Assembly (NCBI RefSeq): GCF_004349265.1
Contig: NZ_SMFL01000016.1
Span: 1-64,000, forward strand
Reading direction: 5' to 3'
Length of the DNA: 64,000 nucleotides
From: Dyadobacter psychrotolerans
Lineage (GTDB): Bacteria > Bacteroidota > Bacteroidia > Cytophagales > Spirosomataceae
Position numbers and translations under genes: made by a program. Positions 1 through 8,962 of the stretch are shown here, piece by piece (the stretch's first letter is position 1; each line of letters starts with the position of its first letter). The notes beneath the pieces were generated by a model. That model saw only the letters and a list, made by a program, of their open reading frames with translations. It did no database searches and was not told the origin of the DNA.

Positions 1-282
1 AACCAAAAGTCTCTTTTTATAGCCGACGGTGCGAAAGCTCATAAAGACGAACTTTTTGATGCCAACAAATTAGTATTTAAAAAATTGCCGCCCGCTTGTC
101 CTGAACTAAATCCTATTGAAAGATTTTTCAAGGAAGTGCGGAGGTATCTGAAAAACAAAGTTTTTGACAGCCTAGAACTCGCACAACAAAAAATTCAGAA
201 AGTAGTAGAGAACATTTCAGAATCCATTGACAACGTGATTTCACTTACTTGTTTTCCCTATATCAGAAATACGTCTATTTAA
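1..282 (+). CDS. IS630-type DDE transposase, C-terminal fragment
   Basis: The frame is open from base 1 and gives about 93 residues, the end of a DDE transposase. Two catalytic blocks are readable: the second-aspartate block LFIADGAKAHK (codons 5-15) and the third block LPPACPELNPIERFFKEVRR, whose PELNPIE core contains the catalytic glutamate and is typical of the DDE_3 endonuclease of IS630 elements. The first aspartate and the N-terminal helix-turn-helix are outside the window, so activity cannot be judged. It would cut and join the element ends at TA targets. Confidence 0.85.
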   Translation, partial: NQKSLFIADGAKAHKDELFDANKLVFKKLPPACPELNPIERFFKEVRRYLKNKVFDSLELAQQKIQKVVENISESIDNVISLTCFPYIRNTSI

Positions 283-297
283 ATTGGATTTAGTATA
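1..297 (+). mobile_element. Right end of an IS630-family insertion sequence (partial)
   Basis: The left edge of the window cuts into an IS630/Tc1-type element. What remains is the 3' end of the transposase and a short AT-rich tail after its stop codon that ends near TATA at 294-297. IS630 elements insert at TA dinucleotides, so the boundary is placed there by inference; the other end and its inverted repeat lie outside the window. The next base begins reading frame belonging to a different gene. Confidence 0.6.
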
Positions 298-738
298 ACA
301 TCAATTTTAGTAATATTTCTGTCTTGTACAAAGACTGAACTGGGACCCGGGAATAACATCTACTTTGAAGGAGATTATATTTATAACCGACGTAATAATA
401 CAACTGAAAGAAAAATAGATCTTCAAATTACGGGAAGGTCGAACAACCGGGTAAATTTAAAACTGACGGGTTTTCCCGGGCCCTTTTCCGGAGATTCTAC
501 AATAAATGTAAATGACATAGAGCTGACATTTCTCAATGTCGAAGTGAAAAACAAATTTGTTTTGGAATTTGAGCAGACTCAGAACGCTTATAATAATGAC
601 AAATTTGTTTATAATGCGTGGTTTAAAGTCAAAGCCAGTAAAGTGGGAGAAGATATTACGTTGGATATTTATGTTGAAAGGAGAGATGTTGCCGGGCACA
701 TAATTAAATACATTTATCCGTTTGTAAAAAAGCTGTAA
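283..738 (+). pseudogene. 5'-truncated lipoprotein gene next to the IS end
   Basis: Directly after the transposase stop, the same frame stays open for about 151 codons to TAA at 736-738. It begins with a hydrophobic stretch and a lipobox-like LVIFLSC (cysteine codon 325-327), followed by a polar beta-rich domain of unknown family. The positive start of the signal peptide and any ATG are missing and the only upstream codons are IS sequence, so I read this as a lipoprotein gene whose first few codons were lost when the IS inserted. An ATT or ATA codon (283 or 295) is the only conceivable start. No family recognised. Confidence 0.55.
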
Positions 739-946
739 ACCTCTGACATCACTTCTCATTCACCACACTAAAATTCACCCTCGTCTCCTCTGAGATTTTA
801 GGAATCAGTTATAAAATAAGTTGTAACTCCGAAAATTGCAGCGAGGCCGTATAGGTCAAAGAATTTTGAAATAATATCTGTAAACCGAATTTAGAGATAT
901 TAGATTATTTTATTGCCTTAAGTTAACAATCTGATTTTAAACAAGA

Positions 947-990
947 AAACGGGAAGAACTGCTTTTAAAAGCAATCCTTCCCGTTTTTCT
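947..990 (-). terminator. Rho-independent terminator after the M14 peptidase operon
   Basis: AAAACGGGAAG (947-957) pairs perfectly with CTTCCCGTTTT (978-988), and the loop contains the nested palindrome GCTTTTAAAAGC. It lies about 40 bases past the stop of the minus-strand peptidase gene. T-rich tracts flank both sides, so it may work in both directions. The rest of 739-1029 shows nothing else. Confidence 0.8.
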
Positions 991-1029
991 ATTCAGGCCA
1001 AACAAAGTAACGTTTGTTCAGCACCTATT

Positions 1030-3786
1030 TTAGTACAGCTGATTGAACAGCCATTTAAATGTTCCATGTGACTGGGCGCGGAAAGTGATTTCCGGACCGA
1101 AGGCGTACAATTTACCTTTACCCACATTGGCTTCAAATGCGGCTACTCCACCCTGCAGATAAGCCTGTCCCCATGCCCATCCACTGCGAAGCGGTGTGCT
1201 GTTCGGGAACCATGCAAGCGGTTTGATAACGCCTTTGGCAATTGCATCCGGTGAAACTGTGAAAACAGGGCTGTTATCAAAATAAACGTCCGTTTTTGAG
1301 CTCATACCCCAGCTTGCTTTTGCAGTCGTATCAACGCTTACATTGAGAAGACTTCCCGGAATAAAGAATTTCTCACCAGGAAGCGGTTCGCTGCTGCCAT
1401 CCTTAGTAACCTCAGTAATTGCGTTGCGAATAGGCAAACCTAAGTGATAGGCAAGACCTGTGCTGCTTCCGATGGTAACGATCTTACCGCCTGCTTCCAT
1501 GAATTTCTTCAATTGCGGAATAGATTTGGCAGCCGTGATGGATCCCATTGTAGAACGGAATTCCTCAGGAACTTCTTCTTCTTTTGGTCCTCTTCCTGCA
1601 AACATGGCATTCATAACAGAGTCACGTGCAGAAGGTGCAGAGATAGCGCGGGTTACAAATACGATCACATCATATTTACTTTTCAAATCACCGCCATCGA
1701 TTTCTTTTGCAAAAATAACACTGAATGGAAAGCGATACTGTTCAAGCATCCAGCGTACCCAACCCGAGGGCATCGATCCACCGTAAGTATCCCAAAGCGC
1801 CACTTTCAAAGGAGCAACTTTTTCCATTGCTCCGGCTGGTTTTTTAGCAACCGCCCCGATCTGGATACCCAGTTCTTTTGTAGCTTTTTCAACGATTCCT
1901 TTTGACTTTGCACTCTGAGGAATGTAGAAAGTACCGTCAGCAAGACGACTAACTTCTGCTCCTGCTTTCAAAAGATCATTTACTACGATGAATGCATCGT
2001 TCACACTCGCCTTGATTTCGTAACCTGCTGAACCCGATGCAACTTTACCAACCGGTAACTGAAGCTGTCCGTATGGCATTTTTTCAAATGGTCCGTCGAA
2101 TTTTTCCAGAATACGGTCAAACTTAACACTCATCTGGAAAGCAAGTGTCCATCCTGCTGCATCGTAAGGTCTGATCGGAGGTCCGCCCGGGTACTGGAAA
2201 TCGTTAGGATAATCCTGCGGCTCGAACATATCGATTACGTGTGGACGGAAAGCCTGAGCAGTTTTAACCACATAAGAACCAGCAGGATAATTTTTACCGG
2301 CTACTGTAAATGCAGATGTTGCTTTTTCGATCTGGATACCTGTGCGAACCAATGCGTTGATAAATTTCACTGCTGTTGGAAAATCAGCCTGGTCTGCAGG
2401 AATGATGTATCCGCGCGGATCACGTTTGGCTGGTGCTTCAAAAACCGTGTTGTAATATTTAACAGGAACACCACCGCCTCCGCGGAACATACCTCCTCCG
2501 CCCGGGGTTGGTGCTTCTCCTCCGCGTGGTCTTGCTTTGGCCTGATCTGCTTTATAAGCTGAGTTGATCTCCTCCACTCTCTTTGGTGTTGGCGTCCAGT
2601 AATCACCGCTTCCACGTTTGATAGAGTTTTTACCCATCGTATAAATGTTGTAAAGCAAATGATCGCTGTTACGTGCCGCATAATCCAGAACCGAATAGTT
2701 CAATGACACCGAATAGTCAATAGACTGCTTGAAATGCCATGTCTTCTGAGGCGTTACAGGGAAAGGCGTATTGTTGTTCGGGATCAGACGTTCCGGAACC
2801 AAAGGTACGTCCTCTGGGGTTGGTCCGCCAATAATCTCTGTAAGCAAACCGATCATGTTGTGAAAATGCGTAGTTGTACGAAGACCGCCATTATACCAGG
2901 TCGAAAAGCTCGAACCAGTCAGACGTGTAAACCCTGGCTTGTTTTCGGCATTCAGACGGTTGTACATTGCTGCGCCCACTGCATCAATTCCTGTTACCAT
3001 CATCGGATCAAAAACGTAGTTGAACGGATCACGGTAAGGAGGTCCTGCCAAAACGGAACCCGCAGGTCCTCTCTGATGGTGATTGTACATAATCTGAGGA
3101 ATCCATTCAACAAAAAGCTGCTGCCCCATGTTACGGCTCTCCACCTGATTCTGAATAAAGAAATCGCGGTTGTTATCGTGACCGATGTATTTCTGATACA
3201 ATCTCGGAAGCCCTTCGTTTTTACGCTTCAAAGGATCTTTTTCTCTCATATACCAGTTGGAAACCAACTCCTGTCCATCAGGATTAGCATGTGTGAAAAG
3301 AATAATCACATTATCAAGAATCCTTTTCGTCTCAGCATCATTGCGGCTAACTACGTTGTAAAGTGTTTCTATAAGCTGGTGAATACCTACAACTTCCGTA
3401 GCATGCAAACCACCATCGATCCATACGATTGATTTTCCTTCTGCTGCCATTGCCCGTGCCTGCTCTTCGCTAATACCATCGGCGTGCGCCATTTTCGTAG
3501 AAATTTCCTTATAGCGGTCAAGCTTTTTCAGGTTTTCAGGAGAAGAAACAATCAGCATGTGCTGGTCGCGATTCTCTGCGGTTTTACCAATCACAGTTAA
3601 CTTAACACGATCCGAAGCTTTTGCAATTTTTTGAAAGTAAGCTTCTGTCTGTGTAAAATTGGCTAGCTGATAATCATCACCAATGCTAAACCCAAAGTGC
3701 TCTTTGGGTGTCGGAATCTGGGCCCAGGCCGACTGAATTCCTAAAAACAGGATCGCTAAAAACAGGCGATTAAATTTGTTTGTCAT
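1030..3786 (-). CDS. Secreted M14-family zinc metallopeptidase (paralogue 2)
   Basis: 918 residues. A signal peptide ends near SAWAQ (residue 23). The M14 carboxypeptidase fold follows: zinc ligands in GGLHATE (H128, E131), a further ligand in YNHHQ (H236/H237) and the likely catalytic glutamate in LLTEIIGG (E317). A glycine-rich linker near residues 430-450 separates it from a C-terminal half of about 450 residues containing a Rossmann-like segment (around VALWDTYGGSMPSGW) that resembles a glutamine-amidotransferase/ThuA-type fold. It should trim peptides in the periplasm or at the surface. Its ATG overlaps the stop of the upstream paralogue by four bases, so the two are co-translated. The family is certain; specificity is unknown. 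Confidence 0.85.
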   Translation of the reverse strand: MTNKFNRLFLAILFLGIQSAWAQIPTPKEHFGFSIGDDYQLANFTQTEAYFQKIAKASDRVKLTVIGKTAENRDQHMLIVSSPENLKKLDRYKEISTKMAHADGISEEQARAMAAEGKSIVWIDGGLHATEVVGIHQLIETLYNVVSRNDAETKRILDNVIILFTHANPDGQELVSNWYMREKDPLKRKNEGLPRLYQKYIGHDNNRDFFIQNQVESRNMGQQLFVEWIPQIMYNHHQRGPAGSVLAGPPYRDPFNYVFDPMMVTGIDAVGAAMYNRLNAENKPGFTRLTGSSFSTWYNGGLRTTTHFHNMIGLLTEIIGGPTPEDVPLVPERLIPNNNTPFPVTPQKTWHFKQSIDYSVSLNYSVLDYAARNSDHLLYNIYTMGKNSIKRGSGDYWTPTPKRVEEINSAYKADQAKARPRGGEAPTPGGGGMFRGGGGVPVKYYNTVFEAPAKRDPRGYIIPADQADFPTAVKFINALVRTGIQIEKATSAFTVAGKNYPAGSYVVKTAQAFRPHVIDMFEPQDYPNDFQYPGGPPIRPYDAAGWTLAFQMSVKFDRILEKFDGPFEKMPYGQLQLPVGKVASGSAGYEIKASVNDAFIVVNDLLKAGAEVSRLADGTFYIPQSAKSKGIVEKATKELGIQIGAVAKKPAGAMEKVAPLKVALWDTYGGSMPSGWVRWMLEQYRFPFSVIFAKEIDGGDLKSKYDVIVFVTRAISAPSARDSVMNAMFAGRGPKEEEVPEEFRSTMGSITAAKSIPQLKKFMEAGGKIVTIGSSTGLAYHLGLPIRNAITEVTKDGSSEPLPGEKFFIPGSLLNVSVDTTAKASWGMSSKTDVYFDNSPVFTVSPDAIAKGVIKPLAWFPNSTPLRSGWAWGQAYLQGGVAAFEANVGKGKLYAFGPEITFRAQSHGTFKWLFNQLY

Positions 3787-6560
3787 TTGGTCAGATTTGT
3801 TTTGTAAAGTTCATTAAACAATAACTTGAAAGTACCATGCGACTGTCCACGGAAAGTAATTTCAGGTCCGAAGGCATAAAGTTTCCCTTTACCAACTTTG
3901 GCCTGGAAGGCAACTACGCCATCTTTCAGATAAGTTTCTCCCCAAGCCCATCCACTCACAAGTGGTTTAGCAGTTGAGAACCATGCAAGCGGTGTAAGAC
4001 CTTTCATAGCCGCATCCGGCCCGATGTGGAACACAGGACTATTGCTGAAAACAACATCTGCTTCGCTGGCCATACCCCAGTTTGCCGGTGCGTCTGTATC
4101 AAAAGCAACTTTAAGAATACTTCCGGGGATGTAATAGCGCTCTCCCGAAAGATTTTTGGTTTCTCCTTTTGCATTTACTTCTGTAAGTGCATTGGTTACA
4201 GGAAGCCCCAAATGATAAGCAAGTGCAGTGCTGCTGCCCACTGTAACAACCTGTCCGCCTGCTTCCATAAATTTTTTAAGTTCAGGAATTGATTTTGCAG
4301 GAGTAATGCTGCCCAGCCAAGGACGGAACTCTTCTGCTATTTCCTCTGGTTTAGGCTGTCTGCCAAAGCCGCCTCTGCCTTCACCACCACCGGTAGCAAC
4401 CGCAGGAATACCTCCGCCAATGAACAGAATCACATCGTATTTTGAAGACAAATCGCCTTTGTCAATATCCTGAGGGTAAATCACTTTATAATCAAAATTG
4501 TATTGTTCCATCATCCAGCGAACCCAGCCTGATGGCATCGAGCCGCCGTAGTTGTCAAAAAGAGCGATACGCGCGGGCGTTACTTTAACCGATGTGGCCG
4601 GACGAGCCGAAACGGCTATTCCTTTTACACCATAACTTGCCGATGCTTTATCCAAAATCGATTTGCCTTTTGCAGGAACAAAAAACGATCCGGCAGGAGC
4701 AGTAGATGTGCTGTCGGTTGTACGATACACTTCAACACCTGCTTTCATCAGATCATTAACAGCTGTAAAAGCATTGTTTACTCTTGAATCAACAAGATAT
4801 CCGCCTTTTGAAGATGGTGTTGAAACAACAGGCATCGCCTGAACCTGTCCGTAAGGAATACGTTCGAAAGGACCGTCAAATGCGTTTAAGATACGATCAA
4901 ACTTAACACCCATCTGGAAAGCAAGTGTCCAGCCTGCTGCATCGTAAGGACGGATCGGAGGACCGCCCGGATATTCGAAATCATTCGGGTGATTTTGTGG
5001 CTCGAACATATCCATCACGTGCGGACGGAAAGCCTGTGCAGCTTTCACCACATAAGAACCAGCAGGATATTTTTTACCTTCCACAGTGAAAGGCGCTGAT
5101 GCTTTGTGAATCAGAATACCTGATTTGATCAGCGCATTGATAAATTTCACAGCTGTTGGAAAATCCGCCTGATCAGCCGAAAGGATAAAACCTCTTGGAT
5201 CTCTTAAAACAGGATTTGTATAAACACTATCAAAAAACTTCTGCGGAATTGTGTTTCCACCAAATCCGCCAAAGGCTGCGCCTGCTGCTGTGCTGTCCGG
5301 ACGCGGACGGGCTGCCGGTGCTGCTTTTTTAGAAGCCTCAAAACCATCGGTTACAGCCTGAGAGTACTTTGGATAAAGTGTCCAGGTATCTTTGCTTCCT
5401 TTTTCGATAGAGCTTCTGCCCATTTTGTAAATATTGTACATCAGCTCGTCTCCGTTGCGAAGCGCATAATTCAGGATTCCGTAGTTAAGCGAAACTGAAT
5501 AATCGATTGAACGGCGGTATGGCCATTTCTGAGGCATTACCGGGAATGGGTTTGCATTGTTTGGAATTAAACGGTCCGGTACCAGAGGAATGGTCATCGG
5601 TGTCGGATTTCCTGTAATCTCTGTCAGGATACCAATAATGTTATGGAAATAAGGTGTTGTACGAAGACCACCGTTCCACCAGGTGGAAAATACAGATCCT
5701 GCCAAACGTGTATACCCTGGTTTGCCTTCAACATGCAAACGGTTGATCATAGATGCAGCAACACCTTCAATACCCGTAATTATCTGCGGATCAAGAAGAT
5801 GATTAAAAGGATCGCGGTAAGGAGGACCTGCCACAACAGCACCTGCAGGTGAAGTCTGGTGGTGATTATAAATGATCTGCGGAAGCCATTCAACATACTG
5901 CTGAGTAGAAGTGTTGGTGGTTTCTTTCATGTTCATCATGTAGAAATCACGGTTGTTATCGTGACCTACATATTTCTGATACAGACGCGGAATGTTCATG
6001 TTCCGTTTCTTAGGATCTTTTTCGTTCATATACCAGCTCGCAACGATTTCCTGTCCGTCAGGATTTACCTGCGAAAGCAAAATGATCACGTTGTCCAGGA
6101 TTTTCATTGTTTCAGGATCTTTGCGGCTTACCAGTTGGTAATACGTTTCGATCAGCTGATGAGAACCCACGGTTTCAGTAGCGTGAAGACCACCGTCGAT
6201 CCAAACAACCGGCTTGCCTTCACCAATTAAAGCACGTGCTTCTTCTTCGGTGATTTCGGCATGTGCCAGTTTCTGGGAGATTTCTTTGTAACGATCTAAT
6301 TTTTTAAGGTTAGCGGGAGAGGAAACAATCATCATTGGCTGGCGCCGGCCTTCTTCTGTCGGACCAATGTCAACAAACTTTACCCTGTCCGAAACAGCGG
6401 CTACTTTTTTGAAGTAAGCCTCAGCCTGGGTGAAGGTAGCCAGGTTGTAATCATCACCGATGTTAAAACCAAAATGTTCCTTTGGCGTCGGGATGGTTTG
6501 GGCAAAGGATACCGATACTGAAAAAAATAACAGTACTATACATAAACGTATTCGTATCAT
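3783..6560 (-). CDS. Secreted M14-family zinc metallopeptidase (paralogue 1)
   Basis: 925 residues from ATG 6560, chosen because a signal peptide (ending SVSFAQ) begins exactly there; the longer frame adds 22 non-signal residues. Same architecture as the downstream gene: zinc motif GGLHATE (H126, E129), YNHHQ, a catalytic-glutamate segment ILTEITGN, then an alanine/proline-rich linker and the C-terminal Rossmann-like half. Long blocks are identical with its neighbour, so the pair is a tandem duplication. It follows the SusC/SusD and lipoprotein genes, pointing to peptide processing coupled to uptake. A hairpin lies between it and the lipoprotein gene, so its expression may be partly uncoupled. 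Confidence 0.85.
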   Translation of the reverse strand: MIRIRLCIVLLFFSVSVSFAQTIPTPKEHFGFNIGDDYNLATFTQAEAYFKKVAAVSDRVKFVDIGPTEEGRRQPMMIVSSPANLKKLDRYKEISQKLAHAEITEEEARALIGEGKPVVWIDGGLHATETVGSHQLIETYYQLVSRKDPETMKILDNVIILLSQVNPDGQEIVASWYMNEKDPKKRNMNIPRLYQKYVGHDNNRDFYMMNMKETTNTSTQQYVEWLPQIIYNHHQTSPAGAVVAGPPYRDPFNHLLDPQIITGIEGVAASMINRLHVEGKPGYTRLAGSVFSTWWNGGLRTTPYFHNIIGILTEITGNPTPMTIPLVPDRLIPNNANPFPVMPQKWPYRRSIDYSVSLNYGILNYALRNGDELMYNIYKMGRSSIEKGSKDTWTLYPKYSQAVTDGFEASKKAAPAARPRPDSTAAGAAFGGFGGNTIPQKFFDSVYTNPVLRDPRGFILSADQADFPTAVKFINALIKSGILIHKASAPFTVEGKKYPAGSYVVKAAQAFRPHVMDMFEPQNHPNDFEYPGGPPIRPYDAAGWTLAFQMGVKFDRILNAFDGPFERIPYGQVQAMPVVSTPSSKGGYLVDSRVNNAFTAVNDLMKAGVEVYRTTDSTSTAPAGSFFVPAKGKSILDKASASYGVKGIAVSARPATSVKVTPARIALFDNYGGSMPSGWVRWMMEQYNFDYKVIYPQDIDKGDLSSKYDVILFIGGGIPAVATGGGEGRGGFGRQPKPEEIAEEFRPWLGSITPAKSIPELKKFMEAGGQVVTVGSSTALAYHLGLPVTNALTEVNAKGETKNLSGERYYIPGSILKVAFDTDAPANWGMASEADVVFSNSPVFHIGPDAAMKGLTPLAWFSTAKPLVSGWAWGETYLKDGVVAFQAKVGKGKLYAFGPEITFRGQSHGTFKLLFNELYKTNLTK

Positions 6561-6620
6561 ATTTATAGGATTAACTTTTTGATCATTAAGTACAAATTTA
6601 TAAACCATTAAGGAGTGAAG

Positions 6621-6664
6621 AAACATTAAGGAAAATGCTTAATAACCCTAACTCCTTAATGTTT
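6621..6664 (-). terminator. Hairpin between lipoprotein and peptidase genes
   Basis: AAACATTAAGGA (6621-6632) pairs perfectly over 12 bases with TCCTTAATGTTT (6653-6664). A second copy of the half-site, CATTAAGGAGT at 6606-6616, could pair with ACTCCTTAATG at 6651-6661 instead. In the minus sense the stem is followed by only a weak T-rich stretch (TTTCTTC), so it may be a leaky terminator or mRNA-processing hairpin separating the SusCD genes from the peptidases. Confidence 0.6.
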
Positions 6665-6676
6665 CATTAAAAAATA

Positions 6677-7300
6677 TTACTGGTTTTTGAACCTCACACC
6701 TACACGGCAGTCACAAGGCTCGCCACGTGACTCATCACAAGCATTTTCCTGATACTGAACGATCTTTCTGCCGTCACCCATCGTCAGGATAAACTTGAAC
6801 AGGAAGTAGTCATTGGCAACCACAGTGCTCAGATTTGTACCTGTGAATGCAGCAAGCTGAGCCGGTGTAAGAGTAAAAGTTTTAGGAAAGGTTGTCACCT
6901 TTTCATACAACTTATCTGTTGCCAGGACGGTGCTCGGCAGCGGGAACTGACGGATACTTGGAAACTCACCGGCCAAAGAATAAACAATCGGGTACGCAGG
7001 CGGGCTGGATTCTTTTTTGTTGAAGCTAAGATATACGTCAATGGAGGTTACCGTGGTTCTCCCAAAATCGAAATAATCCAGCGTCCATTCAAATTGCTGC
7101 GTTGTTGCATAATTCGGATCCTTCAGGTTAAAGAAAGATACGTTTCCGGTTTGTACGGTTGGCAAAGCAGACTTCGCTATGTTCACCGTTACTTTTGGAG
7201 CAGCACCGGTTGTTGCCTTTTCCCAGTCGTACTCCACATCCTTGCACGAATCCATCCCAATAGCGATCAGCATCATGGCATATACAAAGAACTTTTTCAT
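6677..7300 (-). CDS. SusCD-associated surface lipoprotein
   Basis: 207 residues. It begins with a lipoprotein signal (MKKFFVYAMM to MDSC, lipidation at C19), then a soluble, probably beta-sandwich domain. The last 25 residues hold three cysteines (in ENACDESRGEPCDCRVG). It sits 44 bases after the SusD-like gene in the same orientation, the place where Sus-type loci usually encode a third surface glycan- or peptide-binding lipoprotein. I do not recognise the family; a ligand-binding or accessory role is inferred only from position. Confidence 0.65.
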   Translation of the reverse strand: MKKFFVYAMMLIAIGMDSCKDVEYDWEKATTGAAPKVTVNIAKSALPTVQTGNVSFFNLKDPNYATTQQFEWTLDYFDFGRTTVTSIDVYLSFNKKESSPPAYPIVYSLAGEFPSIRQFPLPSTVLATDKLYEKVTTFPKTFTLTPAQLAAFTGTNLSTVVANDYFLFKFILTMGDGRKIVQYQENACDESRGEPCDCRVGVRFKNQ

Positions 7301-7344
7301 ATCTGTTAATTTAAAATTGATATCAATATTTTTTTTGCCCGATC

Positions 7345-8940
7345 TTATTTATCCCAGAATACAGGTGTGGTCTGCTGAGCTCTCTGAATTGTTTCACGAT
7401 CCTTAATCAAAGTTTCGTTCGATGTCAGTTCCGTTTCAGAATAGTAAAAACGCAAAGGGAACACGTCAAGCGGAGAAACAAGGTCGCCTAGTTTTGGAAG
7501 ACCGGTTCTGCGGTAATCGTTGTAGGATTCTACGCCGTTACCAAACAGGGCAATCCATTTCTGCGTCATCAAAAGTTCCATTTTACCGGTTTCGCTGGCA
7601 GCTGTAAACTGTGTTTTAACCTTATTTACAAAACCTGTGATCGTTGCAGCAGGAATGGTAGTTCCTTTGTTGCTTCCTGCCAGCGTACTTACGGTAGTCA
7701 GCTGAGCAGTAACCGCATCAGCAAGAAGCTGTGCCGCATCCTCTCCTGTTCCCATTGTCAATGCAGCTTCCGCTCTGATGAATTTCACCATTGAGTTAGT
7801 AATCAAAGGAAGAATTCCCGCACCCGTTCCGTCTCCCGCAGTGGAGAGAGGAATTTTAAATGAATTTGAAGTAGAAGTTGAAACCGCACCTGTATTGTTC
7901 AAATACACGTTAGCAGCAGTCAAGGTTTTGATCGTTCCGTTGTCATACAAACCACCGGCCGGATAAATTCCGATCAATGCTCTTGTATTTGCATCTGCAG
8001 GAGAAGCAGCTCCATCACCCGGTTCACGGCCGTAGTAACCTTCACCGTTGTTTGAGTTTGCAAGACCTACTGTTGAGTTCTGGCGGAATACATAATAACG
8101 AAGACGCGGATCGTCACTGTCTTTCAGATTATTAACAAGTGGCATACTTACATAACCGCCTCTGCTGGATCCATACCAGCTCACGTACCATGGATGGCGT
8201 GCGTTTGGTGTTACGTTAGTTCCGTACTTAAAAGTAAAATCCTGAGCATTGTCTGCAATTAAAAGGGCACCGCTTGAAAGTAATGCTTTGATACCGGCAC
8301 TGGCTTTTGCTGGATCTGAAAGGCGGATCTGATTAAACATTTTCAGTTTAAGCGAGTTGGCCATACGTGTCCAGTTAGTTTTGTTTCCCTGATAAAAAAT
8401 ATCGGAACCCGCAGCTACTGTAAAGCTTTTGTTCATATCAGCAAGCGCTTCATCGATCAGTGCAAAAAGACTGGTGTAGATATCAGCTCCTTTGTCAAGA
8501 GCCGGATCAGCAAATTCTCCCGCCGCCTGGGTGTAGGGTACGTCTCCCCACACATCAACCATAATGCTGTATAAATAAGCTTTTTCAAGCTTTGCGATTG
8601 CTACATATCCCCATGCTTCCTGAGCTGTACCTTCTCTTATTACCGTTTCAAGATCAGGAATGGTGGCAGTGTAGAAACCTGACCAGGGCGTAGAAAATGA
8701 TGTTCCGCTTTGATTCCAACGGTTTAGAGCACCGGATGCAAAGTGTTGCATGGCAGAAGAACCTCCCGCATTAACTCCGTTGAAATAACCTGCCAAAGAC
8801 ATTTGGGTTGCAGGTAAAAGCAGACTCAGCGTAGGCTTTGTCGGGTTGTTTGGGTCACTGTTGATGTCCACAAAATCACTGCAGGAACTTGCCAGAAATA
8901 GCAGAACAAGTAACGCGGATATTTTAAATTTTCCTCTCAT
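7345..8940 (-). CDS. SusD/RagB-like nutrient-binding lipoprotein
   Basis: 531 residues with a lipoprotein signal ending LASSC (C20) and the typical opening SDFVDINSDPNNPT. The composition and segments such as KLEKAYLYSIMVDVWGDVPY and MANSLKLKMFNQIRL match the SusD-like group 2 (SusD/RagB outer-membrane lipoproteins), an alpha-helical TPR-like fold that caps the SusC barrel and captures substrate at the cell surface. It follows the SusC gene by 22 bases. RagB of Porphyromonas, of this type, binds peptides, which fits the peptidases downstream; the ligand here is inferred, not shown. Confidence 0.92.
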   Translation of the reverse strand: MRGKFKISALLVLLFLASSCSDFVDINSDPNNPTKPTLSLLLPATQMSLAGYFNGVNAGGSSAMQHFASGALNRWNQSGTSFSTPWSGFYTATIPDLETVIREGTAQEAWGYVAIAKLEKAYLYSIMVDVWGDVPYTQAAGEFADPALDKGADIYTSLFALIDEALADMNKSFTVAAGSDIFYQGNKTNWTRMANSLKLKMFNQIRLSDPAKASAGIKALLSSGALLIADNAQDFTFKYGTNVTPNARHPWYVSWYGSSRGGYVSMPLVNNLKDSDDPRLRYYVFRQNSTVGLANSNNGEGYYGREPGDGAASPADANTRALIGIYPAGGLYDNGTIKTLTAANVYLNNTGAVSTSTSNSFKIPLSTAGDGTGAGILPLITNSMVKFIRAEAALTMGTGEDAAQLLADAVTAQLTTVSTLAGSNKGTTIPAATITGFVNKVKTQFTAASETGKMELLMTQKWIALFGNGVESYNDYRRTGLPKLGDLVSPLDVFPLRFYYSETELTSNETLIKDRETIQRAQQTTPVFWDK

Positions 8941-8962
8941 AATGTTTCCGGTTTTGACTGGA

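Noticed and set aside
457..759. 100-codon ORF on the minus strand
   Set aside because: It is the complement of the truncated lipoprotein frame, has no motif, and its composition is that of an antisense shadow.
2734..3432. 232-codon plus-strand ORF inside the M14 gene
   Set aside because: Complete overlap with an unambiguous peptidase and low-complexity, cysteine- and histidine-rich sequence typical of shadows.
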